A stretch of 64,000 nucleotides of DNA, from the NCBI GenBank assembly GCA_035575715.1, contig DATLXN010000017.1, forward strand, positions 1 through 64,000, read 5' to 3'. The notes below the pieces were generated by a model. That model had not been told where the DNA came from. It worked only from the letters and a program-made list of their open reading frames with translations, and did no database searches. The DNA comes from JACCSI01 sp035575715. GTDB lineage: Bacteria; Acidobacteriota; Vicinamibacteria; Vicinamibacterales; UBA2999. Below, piece after piece: positions 16,326-25,515 of this stretch (its first letter is position 1; every line of letters begins with the position of its first letter). Position numbers and translations under genes: made by a program.

Positions 16326-16392
16326 CAAACACGAAGAGCACGAAGACACGAAGAAAAACCGTTACTTCGTGATCTTCGTGGCCTTCGTGTTG
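16326..16392. repeat. CACGAAGA-type repeat, inverted pair
   Basis: Copies of CACGAAGA on the plus strand are followed by copies of the complementary CTTCGTG, giving a hairpin-forming array between the divergent SDR and aldehyde dehydrogenase genes. The same arrangement occurs at 29755-29832. Confidence 0.85.
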
Positions 16393-16422
16393 GTCTTCCA
16401 GCATAACGTAGAATGAAAGGTC

Positions 16423-17841
16423 ATGATTCGCTACGAGCACCACTACTACGGCGGTGATTGGCAGAAGCCCGCCAACAGCGACGCGATGGACATCGTGTCG
16501 TCCGCCACCGAAGAAGCCGTCGGCCGCGTGCCCCGCGGGACCGCCGAAGATGTCGATCGGGCAGTGCAGGCCGCGCGCAAGGCGTTCGACACGCACTGGA
16601 GTGTGACGACTGCCGACGAACGCGCGACGTGGCTGGAAAAGCTTGCCGCCGCCATGAAGAGCCGCGTGCCGCAGACCGCCGAAGCGATCGCGCACGAAGT
16701 CGGCACCGCCATTGGCTTCGCGACCAAAGTTCAGGTCGAATTTCCGATCTCGATGATCGCGCTCAACGGCAAGTTCGTGCGCGAGCACAAGCTCGAAGAA
16801 GAACTCGGCAACTCGCTGATCGTCAAAGAACCGATTGGCGTCGTCGGTTGCATCACGCCCTGGAACTATCCGCTGCATCAGGTCGTCTCCAAGATCGCTC
16901 CGGCACTTGCCGCCGGATGCACCGTGGTCTTGAAACCGGCAGAGCTCGCGCCGTTGAGCGCCCTGATGCTCGCCGACGCGGCGCACGAGATTGGCTTGCC
17001 GGCGGGTGTCCTGAATGTAGTGTGCGGCGCAGGCCGGGTCGTCGGCGAAGCGATCGTCGGTCACGACGACATCGACATGGTGAGCTTTACCGGATCGCTG
17101 CAAGCCGGTCGTCGCGTGGCATCACTCGCCGGCGAAGGCATCAAGAAGGTGACGCTCGAACTTGGTGGTAAGTCGGCGTTCGTGGTGCTCGACGATGCAC
17201 CGCTCGATAAGGCGATTCCCGCCGGCATCAACAACTGCATGCAGAACTCCGGTCAGACCTGTTCGGCGTGGACGCGGATGCTGGTACCGCGCGCCCGGCA
17301 GGCCGAGATTATCGAGTTGGCAAAGGCCCAACTGGCGAAGCTGGCCGTTGGCGATCCATTCGATCCGAAGACCAGGCTCGGCCCGCTGGCGTCCGCGAAT
17401 CAACGCGAGACCGTGCTGGGCTACATTGGTCAGGGCAAGAAAGAAGGCGCGCAGCTCGTGGCCGGCGGCGACCGTCCGGCTTCGCTTGCCAAGGGTTTTT
17501 ATGTCGAGCCGACGATCTTCGCCAACGTCGACAACCGCATGGCGGTCGCCCAGGAAGAAATCTTCGGACCGGTGTTAGCAATCGTCCCGTATGACACCGA
17601 AGAAGAAGCGATTCGACTCGCCAACGATTCGATCTACGGCCTGTCCGGCGGCGTCTGGGGTGGCACACCGGAACGCGCGATGCAGATCGCTCGCCGGTTG
17701 CGGACCGGCCAGGTCGACATCAACGGCGGACGCTTCAATCACTTGGCGCCCTTTGGTGGCTACAAGAAATCCGGCATCGGCCGCGAGCTGGGGCCGCTGG
17801 CGCTCGACGAGTTCTTCCAACTGAAGGCGATTCAGCGCTAG
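16423..17841 (+). CDS. NAD(P)-dependent aldehyde dehydrogenase
   Basis: The 472-residue product is a classical ALDH-superfamily enzyme that oxidises aldehydes to carboxylic acids. It has the cofactor segment TPWNYPLHQVVSKIAPALAA, the general-base Glu in LELGGKSAFVVL (about residue 246), the nucleophilic Cys in NSGQTCSAWTRML (about 280) and the late EIFGPVLAIVPY motif. It is most like betaine-/amino-aldehyde type members; the substrate is unknown. It carries no encapsulation-peptide-like extension and lies over 10 kb from the microcompartment genes, so it is probably not cargo. Confidence 0.9.
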   Translation: MIRYEHHYYGGDWQKPANSDAMDIVSSATEEAVGRVPRGTAEDVDRAVQAARKAFDTHWSVTTADERATWLEKLAAAMKSRVPQTAEAIAHEVGTAIGFATKVQVEFPISMIALNGKFVREHKLEEELGNSLIVKEPIGVVGCITPWNYPLHQVVSKIAPALAAGCTVVLKPAELAPLSALMLADAAHEIGLPAGVLNVVCGAGRVVGEAIVGHDDIDMVSFTGSLQAGRRVASLAGEGIKKVTLELGGKSAFVVLDDAPLDKAIPAGINNCMQNSGQTCSAWTRMLVPRARQAEIIELAKAQLAKLAVGDPFDPKTRLGPLASANQRETVLGYIGQGKKEGAQLVAGGDRPASLAKGFYVEPTIFANVDNRMAVAQEEIFGPVLAIVPYDTEEEAIRLANDSIYGLSGGVWGGTPERAMQIARRLRTGQVDINGGRFNHLAPFGGYKKSGIGRELGPLALDEFFQLKAIQR

Positions 17842-17851
17842 CAGCGACCTG

Positions 17852-18439
17852 ATGTTTGCCGTGCTCGCCGGCGTCGCGGCCGGCCTCATCCACGTTTTCT
17901 CCGGTCCGGATCATCTGGCCGCCGTCGCCCCGCTTGCGGCAGACCGCGATCGGCCGCAGTGGCGCGCCGGTTTTCAGTGGGGCCTCGGCCACACCGGGGG
18001 CGTGATCGTGATCGGCCTGCTGCTGATTGGATTCCGATCGCTCCTGCCCATCGAAGCGATTTCTGCCTACAGCGAACGGCTGGTCGGCGTAATGCTCGTC
18101 GGCGTCGGGGTTTGGGGTTTCGCGCGCGCACGCTCATCGCGGCCGCACCGTCACGCCTCGAGCGGTGCATCGTTTGCGATGGGAGCGCTCCATGGACTCG
18201 CCGGCAGCTCACATCTTTTCGGCGTGTTGCCGGCGCTCGCGCTGCCGACGCAGGCGGCGGCACTGTCCTACCTCGCCGGCTTCGGCGTCGGCGCGATCCT
18301 GGCGATGACCGCCTTTGCCGCTGTCGTCGGTGCGATCACCGTGCGCGCCGCGCGGCGCGGCGTCAACGCCTACCGCGGCATGCTCTACGCGTGCTCATTG
18401 TGCGCGCTGCTGGTCGGCGGATTCTGGCTCGTCGCCTGA
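17852..18439 (+). CDS. UreH/NicO-like membrane transporter protein
   Basis: The 195-residue polytopic protein has about six hydrophobic segments and the metal-transporter-like motifs HVFSGPDHLAAVAPLA near the N-terminus and GLGHTGGV near residue 46, resembling the HxxxxDH motif of nickel/cobalt transporters and UreH-type urease accessory proteins. Metal transport is plausible but unproven. It begins 10 bases after the aldehyde dehydrogenase and is followed closely by the YeiH-like gene, so the three may be co-transcribed. Confidence 0.75.
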   Translation: MFAVLAGVAAGLIHVFSGPDHLAAVAPLAADRDRPQWRAGFQWGLGHTGGVIVIGLLLIGFRSLLPIEAISAYSERLVGVMLVGVGVWGFARARSSRPHRHASSGASFAMGALHGLAGSSHLFGVLPALALPTQAAALSYLAGFGVGAILAMTAFAAVVGAITVRAARRGVNAYRGMLYACSLCALLVGGFWLVA

Positions 18440-18451
18440 TCGCCGCAACTG

Positions 18452-19573
18452 GTGATGTCTAAGCCGCTCGTACTGCTCCCCGGGATCGCTGCCGCGGTTG
18501 TGGTGATGATCGCCGGCTTCTGGCTCGCCGACGTGATTGGCAAAGCCATCCTCGCGGCGCAGGGCTTGTCCTCGGGCAGCAGCCCCGTCTCCGGTGTTCC
18601 CGTCGCGATCGTGCTTGGACTCCTGCTGCGGAATCTGGTGCCCCTGCCGGGCGCGCTGACACCCGGACTCAAATTTTGTGTCACGACGATCCTGCGTCTC
18701 GGCATCGTGCTGGTCGGCATCCGCTTGAGCGCGTTCGACGTGGCGCGGCTGGGCCTCGCCGGTTTGCCCGTTGTCCTTGCCGCCGTCGCCACCGGCCTGT
18801 TGTTCGTCACCTGGTTCAACAGGCGACTCGGTCTGCCGCCGCGCCTCGGCATCCTGATCGCTGCGGGCACCAGCATCTGCGGGGTCACAGCCATCGTCTC
18901 GACCGCACCGGCCATCGAGGCCGACGAGAAGGAGGTCGCCTACGCAGTGGCCAACGTCGTCGCCTTTGGATTGTTCGGGATGCTGGCCTACCCGTATCTG
19001 GCGCACGCGCTGCTGCAGCGACCGGAAACGGTCGGCCTGTTTCTCGGGACGGCGATCCACGACACGTCACAAGTCGTCGGTGCGGCGCTCACCTATCGGC
19101 AGATGTACGGCGACGATGTGGTGTTGCGAGTGGCGACGGTAACCAAGCTGACGCGCAACTTGTTTTTGGCCGGCGTCATTCCGCTGCTGACGTGGATGCA
19201 TCTGCGCGCCTCTCGCGCGGAGGGCGCGCGCCACAAGGCGAACTGGAAGACGCTGGTTCCGCTGTTTGTCCTGGGATTTGTCGCGATGGCGATTGTGCGA
19301 ACCGCCGGCGACGCGACCCTGCAATCGACCGGCGCTGCCTACGGTCTATGGGACGCCGCTGCCTGGACGCGCCTGACCAATCAGATCGGCGACTTCTGGG
19401 CGTCGCGCGTGCTGCTCGGCACGGCGATGGCGGCGGTGGGCTTGAACACCAGTTTCGCGGTGTTCAAAGGCGTCGGCCCGAAGCCGTTCATCGTCGGTCT
19501 TGCGGGCGCGCTAATGGTCGGCGCGGTCGGACTGGTGATGGCGGTGGTGTTCGGGCGATATGTGTCGTTGTAG
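18452..19573 (+). CDS. YeiH/UPF0324 family membrane protein (putative sulfate exporter family)
   Basis: The 373-residue product is a multi-spanning membrane protein of the UPF0324 (YeiH) family. Family segments include PGLKFCVTTILRLGIVLVGI, AAGTSICGVTAI, GTAIHDTSQVVGA and RNLFLAGVIPLL. Databases label this family as putative sulfate exporters, but direct evidence is thin. The TAG stop is the first part of a GGCAGGTA repeat array, showing that the repeat abuts or entered the 3' end of the gene. Confidence 0.88.
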   Translation: MMSKPLVLLPGIAAAVVVMIAGFWLADVIGKAILAAQGLSSGSSPVSGVPVAIVLGLLLRNLVPLPGALTPGLKFCVTTILRLGIVLVGIRLSAFDVARLGLAGLPVVLAAVATGLLFVTWFNRRLGLPPRLGILIAAGTSICGVTAIVSTAPAIEADEKEVAYAVANVVAFGLFGMLAYPYLAHALLQRPETVGLFLGTAIHDTSQVVGAALTYRQMYGDDVVLRVATVTKLTRNLFLAGVIPLLTWMHLRASRAEGARHKANWKTLVPLFVLGFVAMAIVRTAGDATLQSTGAAYGLWDAAAWTRLTNQIGDFWASRVLLGTAMAAVGLNTSFAVFKGVGPKPFIVGLAGALMVGAVGLVMAVVFGRYVSL

Positions 19574-19682
19574 GCAGGTAGGCGGGTGGGCAGGTGGGCA
19601 GGTGGGCGGGTAGAGGGGGCGGGTAGGCAGGTAGGCGGGTAGAGCGGGCAGGTAGGCAGGTGGGCAGGTAGGCGGGTGGGTA
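19572..19682. repeat. GGCAGGTA-type array downstream of the YeiH-like gene
   Basis: About 110 bases of GGYAGGYR-type direct repeats, interrupted by GGTAGAG(G/C)GGGC units, fill the space between the YeiH-like gene and the convergent four-helix-bundle gene. It is one of three arrays of this family in the window. Confidence 0.9.
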
Positions 19683-19690
19683 ACGGGTAG

Positions 19691-20071
19691 TTACTTCGCT
19701 GACGCTGCCCTCAAAGTCTGCGACCGCTTCAGTAGTCCGTGCAGTGGCGCGGCGGTCATGCGTAGCAACTTCCCGAACGCTTCGTGGTCGGGAGCAGACA
19801 AATGACCGACACGAGTAGCGAGGTGAAGGCCGTAACTCACCTCCGCCAACGATCCGATCGCGATTCGCAAATGTCGCGCGCGCATCGGGCCTTCAGGAAA
19901 CGCGTACCCTTCAACAATATTTGCAGCGACTGAATATGCAGCGCGCCGAAGCTGCGCCGACAGTTGATATTTTTCCTCCGCGGGAAATTTCGTTCGCGTG
20001 ATGCCGTAAATCGCCACACACAATTCGTCGGCGCGTTGCCAGGCGACAAGATTCTCATGTGGTTGACCCAT
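19691..20071 (-). CDS. Four-helix-bundle protein (S23/IVP family)
   Basis: The 126-residue product matches the four-helix-bundle family typified by proteins encoded in 23S rRNA intervening sequences: NLVAWQRADELCVAIY, TRTKFPAEEKYQLSAQLRRAAYSVAANIVEG and LGSL-type helix LRIAIGSLAEVSYGLHLA. The related Avd proteins are accessory subunits of diversity-generating retroelements, but no reverse transcriptase is present here. The function of the free-standing members is unknown. The gene is alone, flanked on both sides by arrays of the same GGCAGGTA repeat, and is oriented opposite to the upstream gene. Confidence 0.88.
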   Translation of the reverse strand: MGQPHENLVAWQRADELCVAIYGITRTKFPAEEKYQLSAQLRRAAYSVAANIVEGYAFPEGPMRARHLRIAIGSLAEVSYGLHLATRVGHLSAPDHEAFGKLLRMTAAPLHGLLKRSQTLRAASAK

Positions 20072-20103
20072 ACCGACAGCATGGCAAGACCGCTGCCAGT
20101 GAG

Positions 20104-20255
20104 TAGGCGGGTAGGCAGGTAGGCGGGTAGGCAGGTAGGCAGGTAAGCGGGTAAGCAGGTAGGCAGGTGGACAGATGGACAGGTCGACATTCCTACCCGC
20201 CCTACCTGCCTACCCGCCTACCTGCCCACCTGCCCACCCGCCTACCTGCCTACCA
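20104..20255. repeat. Inverted pair of GGCAGGTA-type arrays
   Basis: The plus-strand repeat GGCAGGTA/GGCGGGTA runs from 20104 to about 20183. After a short centre containing GGTCGACATTCC, the complementary CCTACCTGCC/CCCACCTGCC runs from about 20191 to 20255. The two halves could form a very large hairpin. The right half overlaps the 3' end of dacB and supplies its TAG stop. Confidence 0.9.
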
Positions 20256-21810
20256 TCCTCACCAACGCCCGATCGATGATCGCGTCGATCTCCCCAGTCG
20301 GGATCTGGTAACTGTTGACCAGGATCGAAAACACCATCGGCTCGCCATCCAGCGTCGTCAGGTAACCGGACAGCGCCCGCACGTGCGACAACGTGCCGGT
20401 CTTGGCGGCGACGCGGCCCTCGGCGACTGTGCCTTTCATGCGATTCGCCAACGAGCCACTGACGCCGGCGACGGGTAACGTCGCTCGAAATAGTTCAGCG
20501 TGTTTCGGATCGGCGGCGATCCTGGTCAGCAACAGGGTCAGCGCATTGGCGCTGACGAAGTCGTAGCGCGACAGGCCCGAGCCGTCACGCGATAAGTACG
20601 AGTCGGCTGGAATGCCCCATGCGCTGAGCGTTTCGCGAAGTCGCTTGATACCGACGGCGCCGGTCGCAGGAGCGCCTGGCGGCGCCATCGCGTGTAGCAG
20701 CGTTTCCGCGTAGATGTTGCGACTCCACTTGTTCGTGACATCGATGATTTCCGACAGCGGCGGCGATCGATCGTCGATCAGCGTGGTCGCGTCGCTCAGT
20801 TTGAGTACGGTGCGCAGATCGTCGATGTCGATCGGGGTTCCCGAAACAAAGATCCCATGGCGCGCGAGCGCCTCGCGAAAGGCGTTGACGTAGAGGCGGG
20901 TGGGATTATCAACGGCGGCATTGACGCTGATCGGCTTGGCGTCAACCGCGATCTGGCCGCGCACCTGCAGCAACGAGGTGCCCGGCACCCGAGCGAGCCT
21001 GACCCCGTTGGCCGCGTTCGGTGCTGCCGTGGTCACGCCGTGATCGATGAACAGGCCGCTGCCAAGCGGGGTCATGCTGATGATCGCGCGATCCCCCGGC
21101 GCCATGCCCGGGCCGATCTGCAGGGTGACCTGATTCTCGTTGTATTGCAGGGCGCTCACCGGCGCTCCGTAGCCATCCTGCAGGTTGTCCCAGGCCCACC
21201 CGAGACCCCAGCCGGGCTCGGCGAACGCATTGTCGTCGCCGACGATCTGGCCGCTGACGATTTTCAAGCCCTTGGCCTGCAGGGCCTTGGCCCATTCATC
21301 GAAGATGCGCCACCGCTCCGGATGGCGAGGGTTGATCGTCGGGTCGCCGTTGCTGGTGATGACGAGGTCGCCGACCAGCGTGCCGTCCGCCTCGATCGGT
21401 GCGGTTGCGACAATCTTGGTGGCGAAGCGAAAATCCCACCCAAGCCGTTCAGCGGCCACCGCCGTCGTCAGCAACTTCTGATTGGAGGCCGGCACCATGA
21501 ACTGATGGGCATTGAGGCTATACAGCGACTTCGCTGAGCGAAGCGAGTAGACGTGGACCGCCCAGTGCGCATGCGCAGCGGCGGGGGTCGAGAAGATCGT
21601 CTGCAGGTCGCGGGGCAGACGTTCCGGGGTGTTGGGCGCAGCAGGAACCGCGACAGCGACAGGGGCAGCTGGGGCGGGTGCGGCGTCTGGAGGACTCGGG
21701 GCAGGAGCAGCGACCGGGGGCGGGGCGACAACCGGCGCGATCGGCACCGGCCGCGTCGCGCAACCGTTCAGCAGAACGGCTACGGTGAGAAGGACGGCGC
21801 TACTTCGCAC
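20242..21810 (-). CDS. dacB: D-alanyl-D-alanine carboxypeptidase/endopeptidase (PBP4/DacB)
   Basis: This 522-residue penicillin-binding protein of the S13 family trims or cuts peptidoglycan peptides in the periplasm. The N-terminus ends in the lipobox-like LLNGC (Cys17), suggesting a lipoprotein, followed by a Pro/Ala-rich linker to about residue 60. The active site shows S109-x2-K112 in PASNQKLL, the S-x-N triad near residue 362 (KWSRN) and K470-T-G in AAKTGTLS. The last codons and stop lie inside a repeat array, so the C-terminus (MVGR) is probably altered. It is the last gene of the ABC/Gld-type operon, with a 7-base gap to DUF4340. Confidence 0.92.
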   Translation of the reverse strand: MRSSAVLLTVAVLLNGCATRPVPIAPVVAPPPVAAPAPSPPDAAPAPAAPVAVAVPAAPNTPERLPRDLQTIFSTPAAAHAHWAVHVYSLRSAKSLYSLNAHQFMVPASNQKLLTTAVAAERLGWDFRFATKIVATAPIEADGTLVGDLVITSNGDPTINPRHPERWRIFDEWAKALQAKGLKIVSGQIVGDDNAFAEPGWGLGWAWDNLQDGYGAPVSALQYNENQVTLQIGPGMAPGDRAIISMTPLGSGLFIDHGVTTAAPNAANGVRLARVPGTSLLQVRGQIAVDAKPISVNAAVDNPTRLYVNAFREALARHGIFVSGTPIDIDDLRTVLKLSDATTLIDDRSPPLSEIIDVTNKWSRNIYAETLLHAMAPPGAPATGAVGIKRLRETLSAWGIPADSYLSRDGSGLSRYDFVSANALTLLLTRIAADPKHAELFRATLPVAGVSGSLANRMKGTVAEGRVAAKTGTLSHVRALSGYLTTLDGEPMVFSILVNSYQIPTGEIDAIIDRALVRMVGR

Positions 21811-21817
21811 GGTGGTC

Positions 21818-23161
21818 TCAGCTCGCGATCAGCGCGTCTAATGCTTTGACCAGCTCTTCGTAGGCGAGCGGGTCGAGCACCGCGACGCCCGGCTCGCCGT
21901 TGCGCGCGGCGACGGCTTCAGTGCTGGTGTTGACGATTTGCACCTGCTCCGTCTTGCCGCCGTCATAGTTGGCCGAGATCAGCAGCGCAGGTTTTTCTGC
22001 ACCGGCGACCTTGAAGGACTGCGCGCGCAGACTGGTGAGCTTGGTGAGCAACTCTTCCATCTTGGCGGCGTCGACATCGGTCGCGCTGCCGCCGGCGGTA
22101 ACGCGCTGCCACTTCTCCGGGGCGTTCTCTCCAGCGGCCGCCAGTTTCTTGAATTCAAAGGTGTCGGTGCCGCGGACGATCGTCAATGTCGAGGCGTTGA
22201 AGCCACGGAACTCGAACAGGTCCTTGTCCCGGTACTCGTCGGCGGTCTTCGCCAAGTCGCTGCCGATGGCGGGATCGACGGTGAAGATCAAACCGCGGGA
22301 CTCGTCGCGCGCGTACAATTCGCCGCCCACTGCGCGGCCCACCGATAACGTCGCGCGTGAGCTGCCGGCGCCAACGGTCACTTTACTGACCGGCTGATCG
22401 AGTCCATAGACGGCCAGGGCATCGGCGGCCGGCGGCGCGCCGCTCGCCGGGTCGGCGACGATCTTGGTCATCGCGGCGCTCGACAGCCGGGTCAGCAGCG
22501 CTTCGATCGCGCTGTAATCGCCGCGCGCCTGCACCGGCTGCTTGACCCCCCACTCGCTGCCGGTGCGGGCCAGTTGAATGGCGGTGCCGGCGTTGGTCAC
22601 TTCGACACTGTCGACCTTGTCGCGGTCGAAATTCAGGATGCGTTTCTCGCGCAAGTCAAAGGCCTTCTTGGCGAACGACCCTTCATGAAAGGCCTGCACC
22701 AGGAAGACGCGTTTCTCGCCGGGCTTGACCGCGTAGACGTCACTTTGCGTCGCGGTTTTCTCGCCGAGGTGCAATTCGCCGGTGACACCGCCGGCCGCTT
22801 TGAACGCCACCTTGATCTTGGGTTCGGCCAGACCGTATTCGGCGAGGTTGGCGGCGTTCTCGTCGATCACCCGATTAATCTCGAGCGCCGCAAGGCTCGA
22901 GGTCACCGATGACACGGCCGTTTGATCGGCGTCGCCGGTCACCGGTGCGGTCATCCGCCACGTGCCGTTTTCCTTGCGCAGCGAGCTGGTCTCGTTCTCC
23001 GAGGTCACGGTCAGCTCTTCGATCAGTTCGCCATCGACAGCGAACACCTTCTGTTTTTCCTCGATGCCGCCGGCCGGCCGCTTGGAGTCGACAAAATAGA
23101 TGTAGCCGCCGAGTCCGGCGAGGACGACGATCAGGGCAAGCGTCGAGAGCAGGCCGCGCAT
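21818..23161 (-). CDS. DUF4340 domain protein
   Basis: The 447-residue product has an N-terminal membrane helix (about residues 4-25, LLSTLALIVVLAGLGGYIYF) followed by repeated beta-rich units, for example LTVTSENETSSLRKENGTW and SVEVTNAGTAIQLARTGSEW, as in DUF4340 proteins. These usually accompany Gld-type ABC transporters, as here. The protein is probably anchored in the inner membrane with its bulk in the periplasm. Its exact role is unknown. Confidence 0.88.
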   Translation of the reverse strand: MRGLLSTLALIVVLAGLGGYIYFVDSKRPAGGIEEKQKVFAVDGELIEELTVTSENETSSLRKENGTWRMTAPVTGDADQTAVSSVTSSLAALEINRVIDENAANLAEYGLAEPKIKVAFKAAGGVTGELHLGEKTATQSDVYAVKPGEKRVFLVQAFHEGSFAKKAFDLREKRILNFDRDKVDSVEVTNAGTAIQLARTGSEWGVKQPVQARGDYSAIEALLTRLSSAAMTKIVADPASGAPPAADALAVYGLDQPVSKVTVGAGSSRATLSVGRAVGGELYARDESRGLIFTVDPAIGSDLAKTADEYRDKDLFEFRGFNASTLTIVRGTDTFEFKKLAAAGENAPEKWQRVTAGGSATDVDAAKMEELLTKLTSLRAQSFKVAGAEKPALLISANYDGGKTEQVQIVNTSTEAVAARNGEPGVAVLDPLAYEELVKALDALIAS

Positions 23162-23164
23162 GGC

Positions 23165-24760
23165 TTAGCGCCTCCGCCACCAGGTGTAGACTCCCGCGCC
23201 GAGGACCAGCCCGGGGATGATCAGCAACGACATCAGCATGATGCGTTGTTGCTGATCAGCGGTCAGCGTGACGCGGCGATCTTTCGCTTCACGCGGGCGG
23301 ATGGCGATCAGGTTTTCCTGCTGCGCCAACCAGTTAATGGCGTTGAGGAAAAAGTTCTGGTTGCCCTGAATGCCGACCGCGTTATTCGCCGCAAAATCCG
23401 AATCGCCAATGACCGCAATCCGGCTCTCTGGTTTCGGCGCGTCAGGACTGAGATTGCCGGCCAGCGGCGGGGGAGGCGCGTCGGTCGCCGGCGCGCTGAC
23501 CGCGGCGCCCAGGGCCACTGGCCCCTGACGATCGCCTTGATCGCCATTGAACTCGACGCGGCCCGAGGCCAGGCTCTTGAGATCACTTTCGGCCCAGCTT
23601 TGCGCGCTGGTCTGCACCAAGGCCTGCGGCGTCCGGCCATTGGCACCGCCTTCGACAACCGTCACCGAACGCGCCAGCGGAAAGGCGGTCATGACGCTGA
23701 AGCCTGCAGTGATCGGATGCCCGGGATAGATCGTGGCGACCGGCACCGACGCGTCGCCGCCAAACAACTGACCCATGCCGCTGGCGTCGACGACCACATC
23801 GTTACCGAGTGTGATTGACCACTCCTGCAGGAAGCTCCGCAGATTGGTGATCTCTGCACCGGCAGGCTCGGGCGGATCGATCATCAGGAGCAACTTGCCA
23901 CCGGTGGCGACGTAGCGTTTGATGGCATCGATCTCAGGGGCGAGAAAATCGGTCTTCGGGCCGGCGACCACCAACAGGGTGGCATCGGCAGGCACGTCTT
24001 TCTGCTGCGCCAGGACCACCGACCCGACGCTGAAGTTATCGCGTCCCAGCGCCCCGGCGATGGTCGCGTAGCCGAGCCGATCCGCGCCGGCGGTGTCGCG
24101 CTCGCCGTGTCCCTGCGTGAAATACAACTTCTTTTCTTGTCCGCTGACCAACTTCACCAACGCGTTGGTCACGTCCTGTTCTTCTACCGCCGAAATGCGC
24201 TGCTCGCGGTCTTTGTAGTCCATCACCACTGTGCCGTAGGCACTGATCTCCGCCTGCTTGGCGCGCGCCGGGTTACGGTCGACGTCGACGTATTCGACCT
24301 GGACGTTCTTCGACTCGTAGGTGTAGGTGTCCAACCGATCGCGAAAGCGCTCGAAACCGGTGTCCTGGTCATAGACCGTGAAGCGCACCGGTGCATCGAG
24401 GTCGCGAAGGATGCGCTTCGACTGGTCGGAGAGGCTGAACGCCTGATTCTCGGTCAGGTCCCATCGCTTGTTCTGACGGGTGCCGAGGTAGTTCACGGCG
24501 ACGAGGATGCCGACCGCGACCAGGATGCTGATCACCGACACGGTGCCGTAGCGCGCTTGACGCCGGCCGTAGAAGGACATGACGTCCCGCCATTGCCCGA
24601 GCATGTAGAGCAGGATGCAGGCCAGGCCGGCCCACGTCAGGTAGGTGCCGTATTGCATCCACTCCGGACGAAGAAAGCGAATCGCGACGGCGCCAAACAC
24701 CAGCGCCGTACCAATCCAACCAATGACGCCCGTAACTTTATTCAGCATTAGCCCCGCCAC
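23165..24760 (-). CDS. GldG-like ABC transporter auxiliary protein
   Basis: The 531-residue product has transmembrane segments near residues 10-30 and 35-55 and around 75-95, a large extracytoplasmic region with a GldG/IFT52-like fold (LYFTQGHGERD, GPKTDFLAPEIDAIKRYVATGGKLLLMIDPP, VIGDSDFAANN), and a C-terminal helix near 505-525. In Bacteroidetes GldA, GldF and GldG are needed for gliding; outside that phylum the complex is widespread and of unknown function. The start overlaps the permease gene. Confidence 0.88.
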   Translation of the reverse strand: MAGLMLNKVTGVIGWIGTALVFGAVAIRFLRPEWMQYGTYLTWAGLACILLYMLGQWRDVMSFYGRRQARYGTVSVISILVAVGILVAVNYLGTRQNKRWDLTENQAFSLSDQSKRILRDLDAPVRFTVYDQDTGFERFRDRLDTYTYESKNVQVEYVDVDRNPARAKQAEISAYGTVVMDYKDREQRISAVEEQDVTNALVKLVSGQEKKLYFTQGHGERDTAGADRLGYATIAGALGRDNFSVGSVVLAQQKDVPADATLLVVAGPKTDFLAPEIDAIKRYVATGGKLLLMIDPPEPAGAEITNLRSFLQEWSITLGNDVVVDASGMGQLFGGDASVPVATIYPGHPITAGFSVMTAFPLARSVTVVEGGANGRTPQALVQTSAQSWAESDLKSLASGRVEFNGDQGDRQGPVALGAAVSAPATDAPPPPLAGNLSPDAPKPESRIAVIGDSDFAANNAVGIQGNQNFFLNAINWLAQQENLIAIRPREAKDRRVTLTADQQQRIMLMSLLIIPGLVLGAGVYTWWRRR

Positions 24761-25515
24761 CGTTCGCTGTCGACCGACTTTGCAGTCAGGAACAGCCCGA
24801 ATGAAATGAAGCTCAGGTAGTACACCAGGTGCTTCGTGTCGATCACGCCCTTGGCGAAATCTTCAAAGTGATCGGTAATCGACAGATGCGAGAGCACCGC
24901 TTGCGCGGTCGGCCCGACGAAACTGCCGATCCAGTTGATCACCCACAGCATCAGAAACACCGAGAACGTCGCCAGCGTCGCGACGATTTGGCTCTTCGTC
25001 AAACTCGAGATGAGCAAACCGAGCGAGATGAAACAGCCACCCATCAGCAGCAGGCCGAGGTAGGCCGTCGCAATTGGTTTCCAATCCGGCTCGCCGTAGA
25101 GAAACAAGATGCCGAGGTGGAGCAGTGACACCGCCAGCATCGCGGCATACAACGTCATCGCGCCGAGGAACTTGCCAAAAATGATCTGGGCATCAGTGAG
25201 CGGAGAGGTGAGCAGCAACTCCATCGTGCCCGAGCGCTTTTCCTCGGCGTAGGTGCGCATCGTGATCGCCGGAAAAAAGAACAGCAGGATCACGGTGACG
25301 TTGCTGAGCAGCGGCGCAATGAGCATCTCGTTGATGTTCATCGGCGGCTGGCCCATCCCCCCGGTCATCTGCATGCTCTGCCGGTTGAAGAACGAGAGCA
25401 GCGCATAAAAGAACCAGCCGTAGAGCAGCGCGAACAAGCCGACGACGACATAGCCCATCGGCGAAGCAAAGTAGGCGCGCACCTCTTTGCCGGCAATTGT
25501 CAGGACGTTACGCAT
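24748..25515 (-). CDS. ABC transporter permease (GldF-like, ABC-2 type)
   Basis: The 255-residue ABC-2-type permease has six hydrophobic segments and the EEKRSGTMELLLTSPLTD motif, typical of the GldF/NosY group. It overlaps the ATPase gene upstream (8 bases) and the GldG-like gene downstream (13 bases), as expected for coupled subunits. With the ATPase it would form the core transporter; the substrate is unknown. Confidence 0.9.
   Translation of the reverse strand: MRNVLTIAGKEVRAYFASPMGYVVVGLFALLYGWFFYALLSFFNRQSMQMTGGMGQPPMNINEMLIAPLLSNVTVILLFFFPAITMRTYAEEKRSGTMELLLTSPLTDAQIIFGKFLGAMTLYAAMLAVSLLHLGILFLYGEPDWKPIATAYLGLLLMGGCFISLGLLISSLTKSQIVATLATFSVFLMLWVINWIGSFVGPTAQAVLSHLSITDHFEDFAKGVIDTKHLVYYLSFISFGLFLTAKSVDSERWRG

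Noticed and set aside
16423..17841. The aldehyde dehydrogenase as the missing microcompartment enzyme
   Set aside because: It is a classical ALDH with the catalytic Cys and Glu of hydrolytic enzymes, has no terminal targeting helix and lies 10 kb away with other genes between.
18676..19581. 301-codon ORF in another frame of the YeiH-like gene
   Set aside because: Arg-rich composition typical of an out-of-frame shadow; the YeiH frame has clear membrane segments and family motifs.
19691..20071. The four-helix-bundle gene as part of a diversity-generating retroelement
   Set aside because: Although Avd proteins share the fold, no reverse transcriptase, template repeat or variable repeat is visible nearby.
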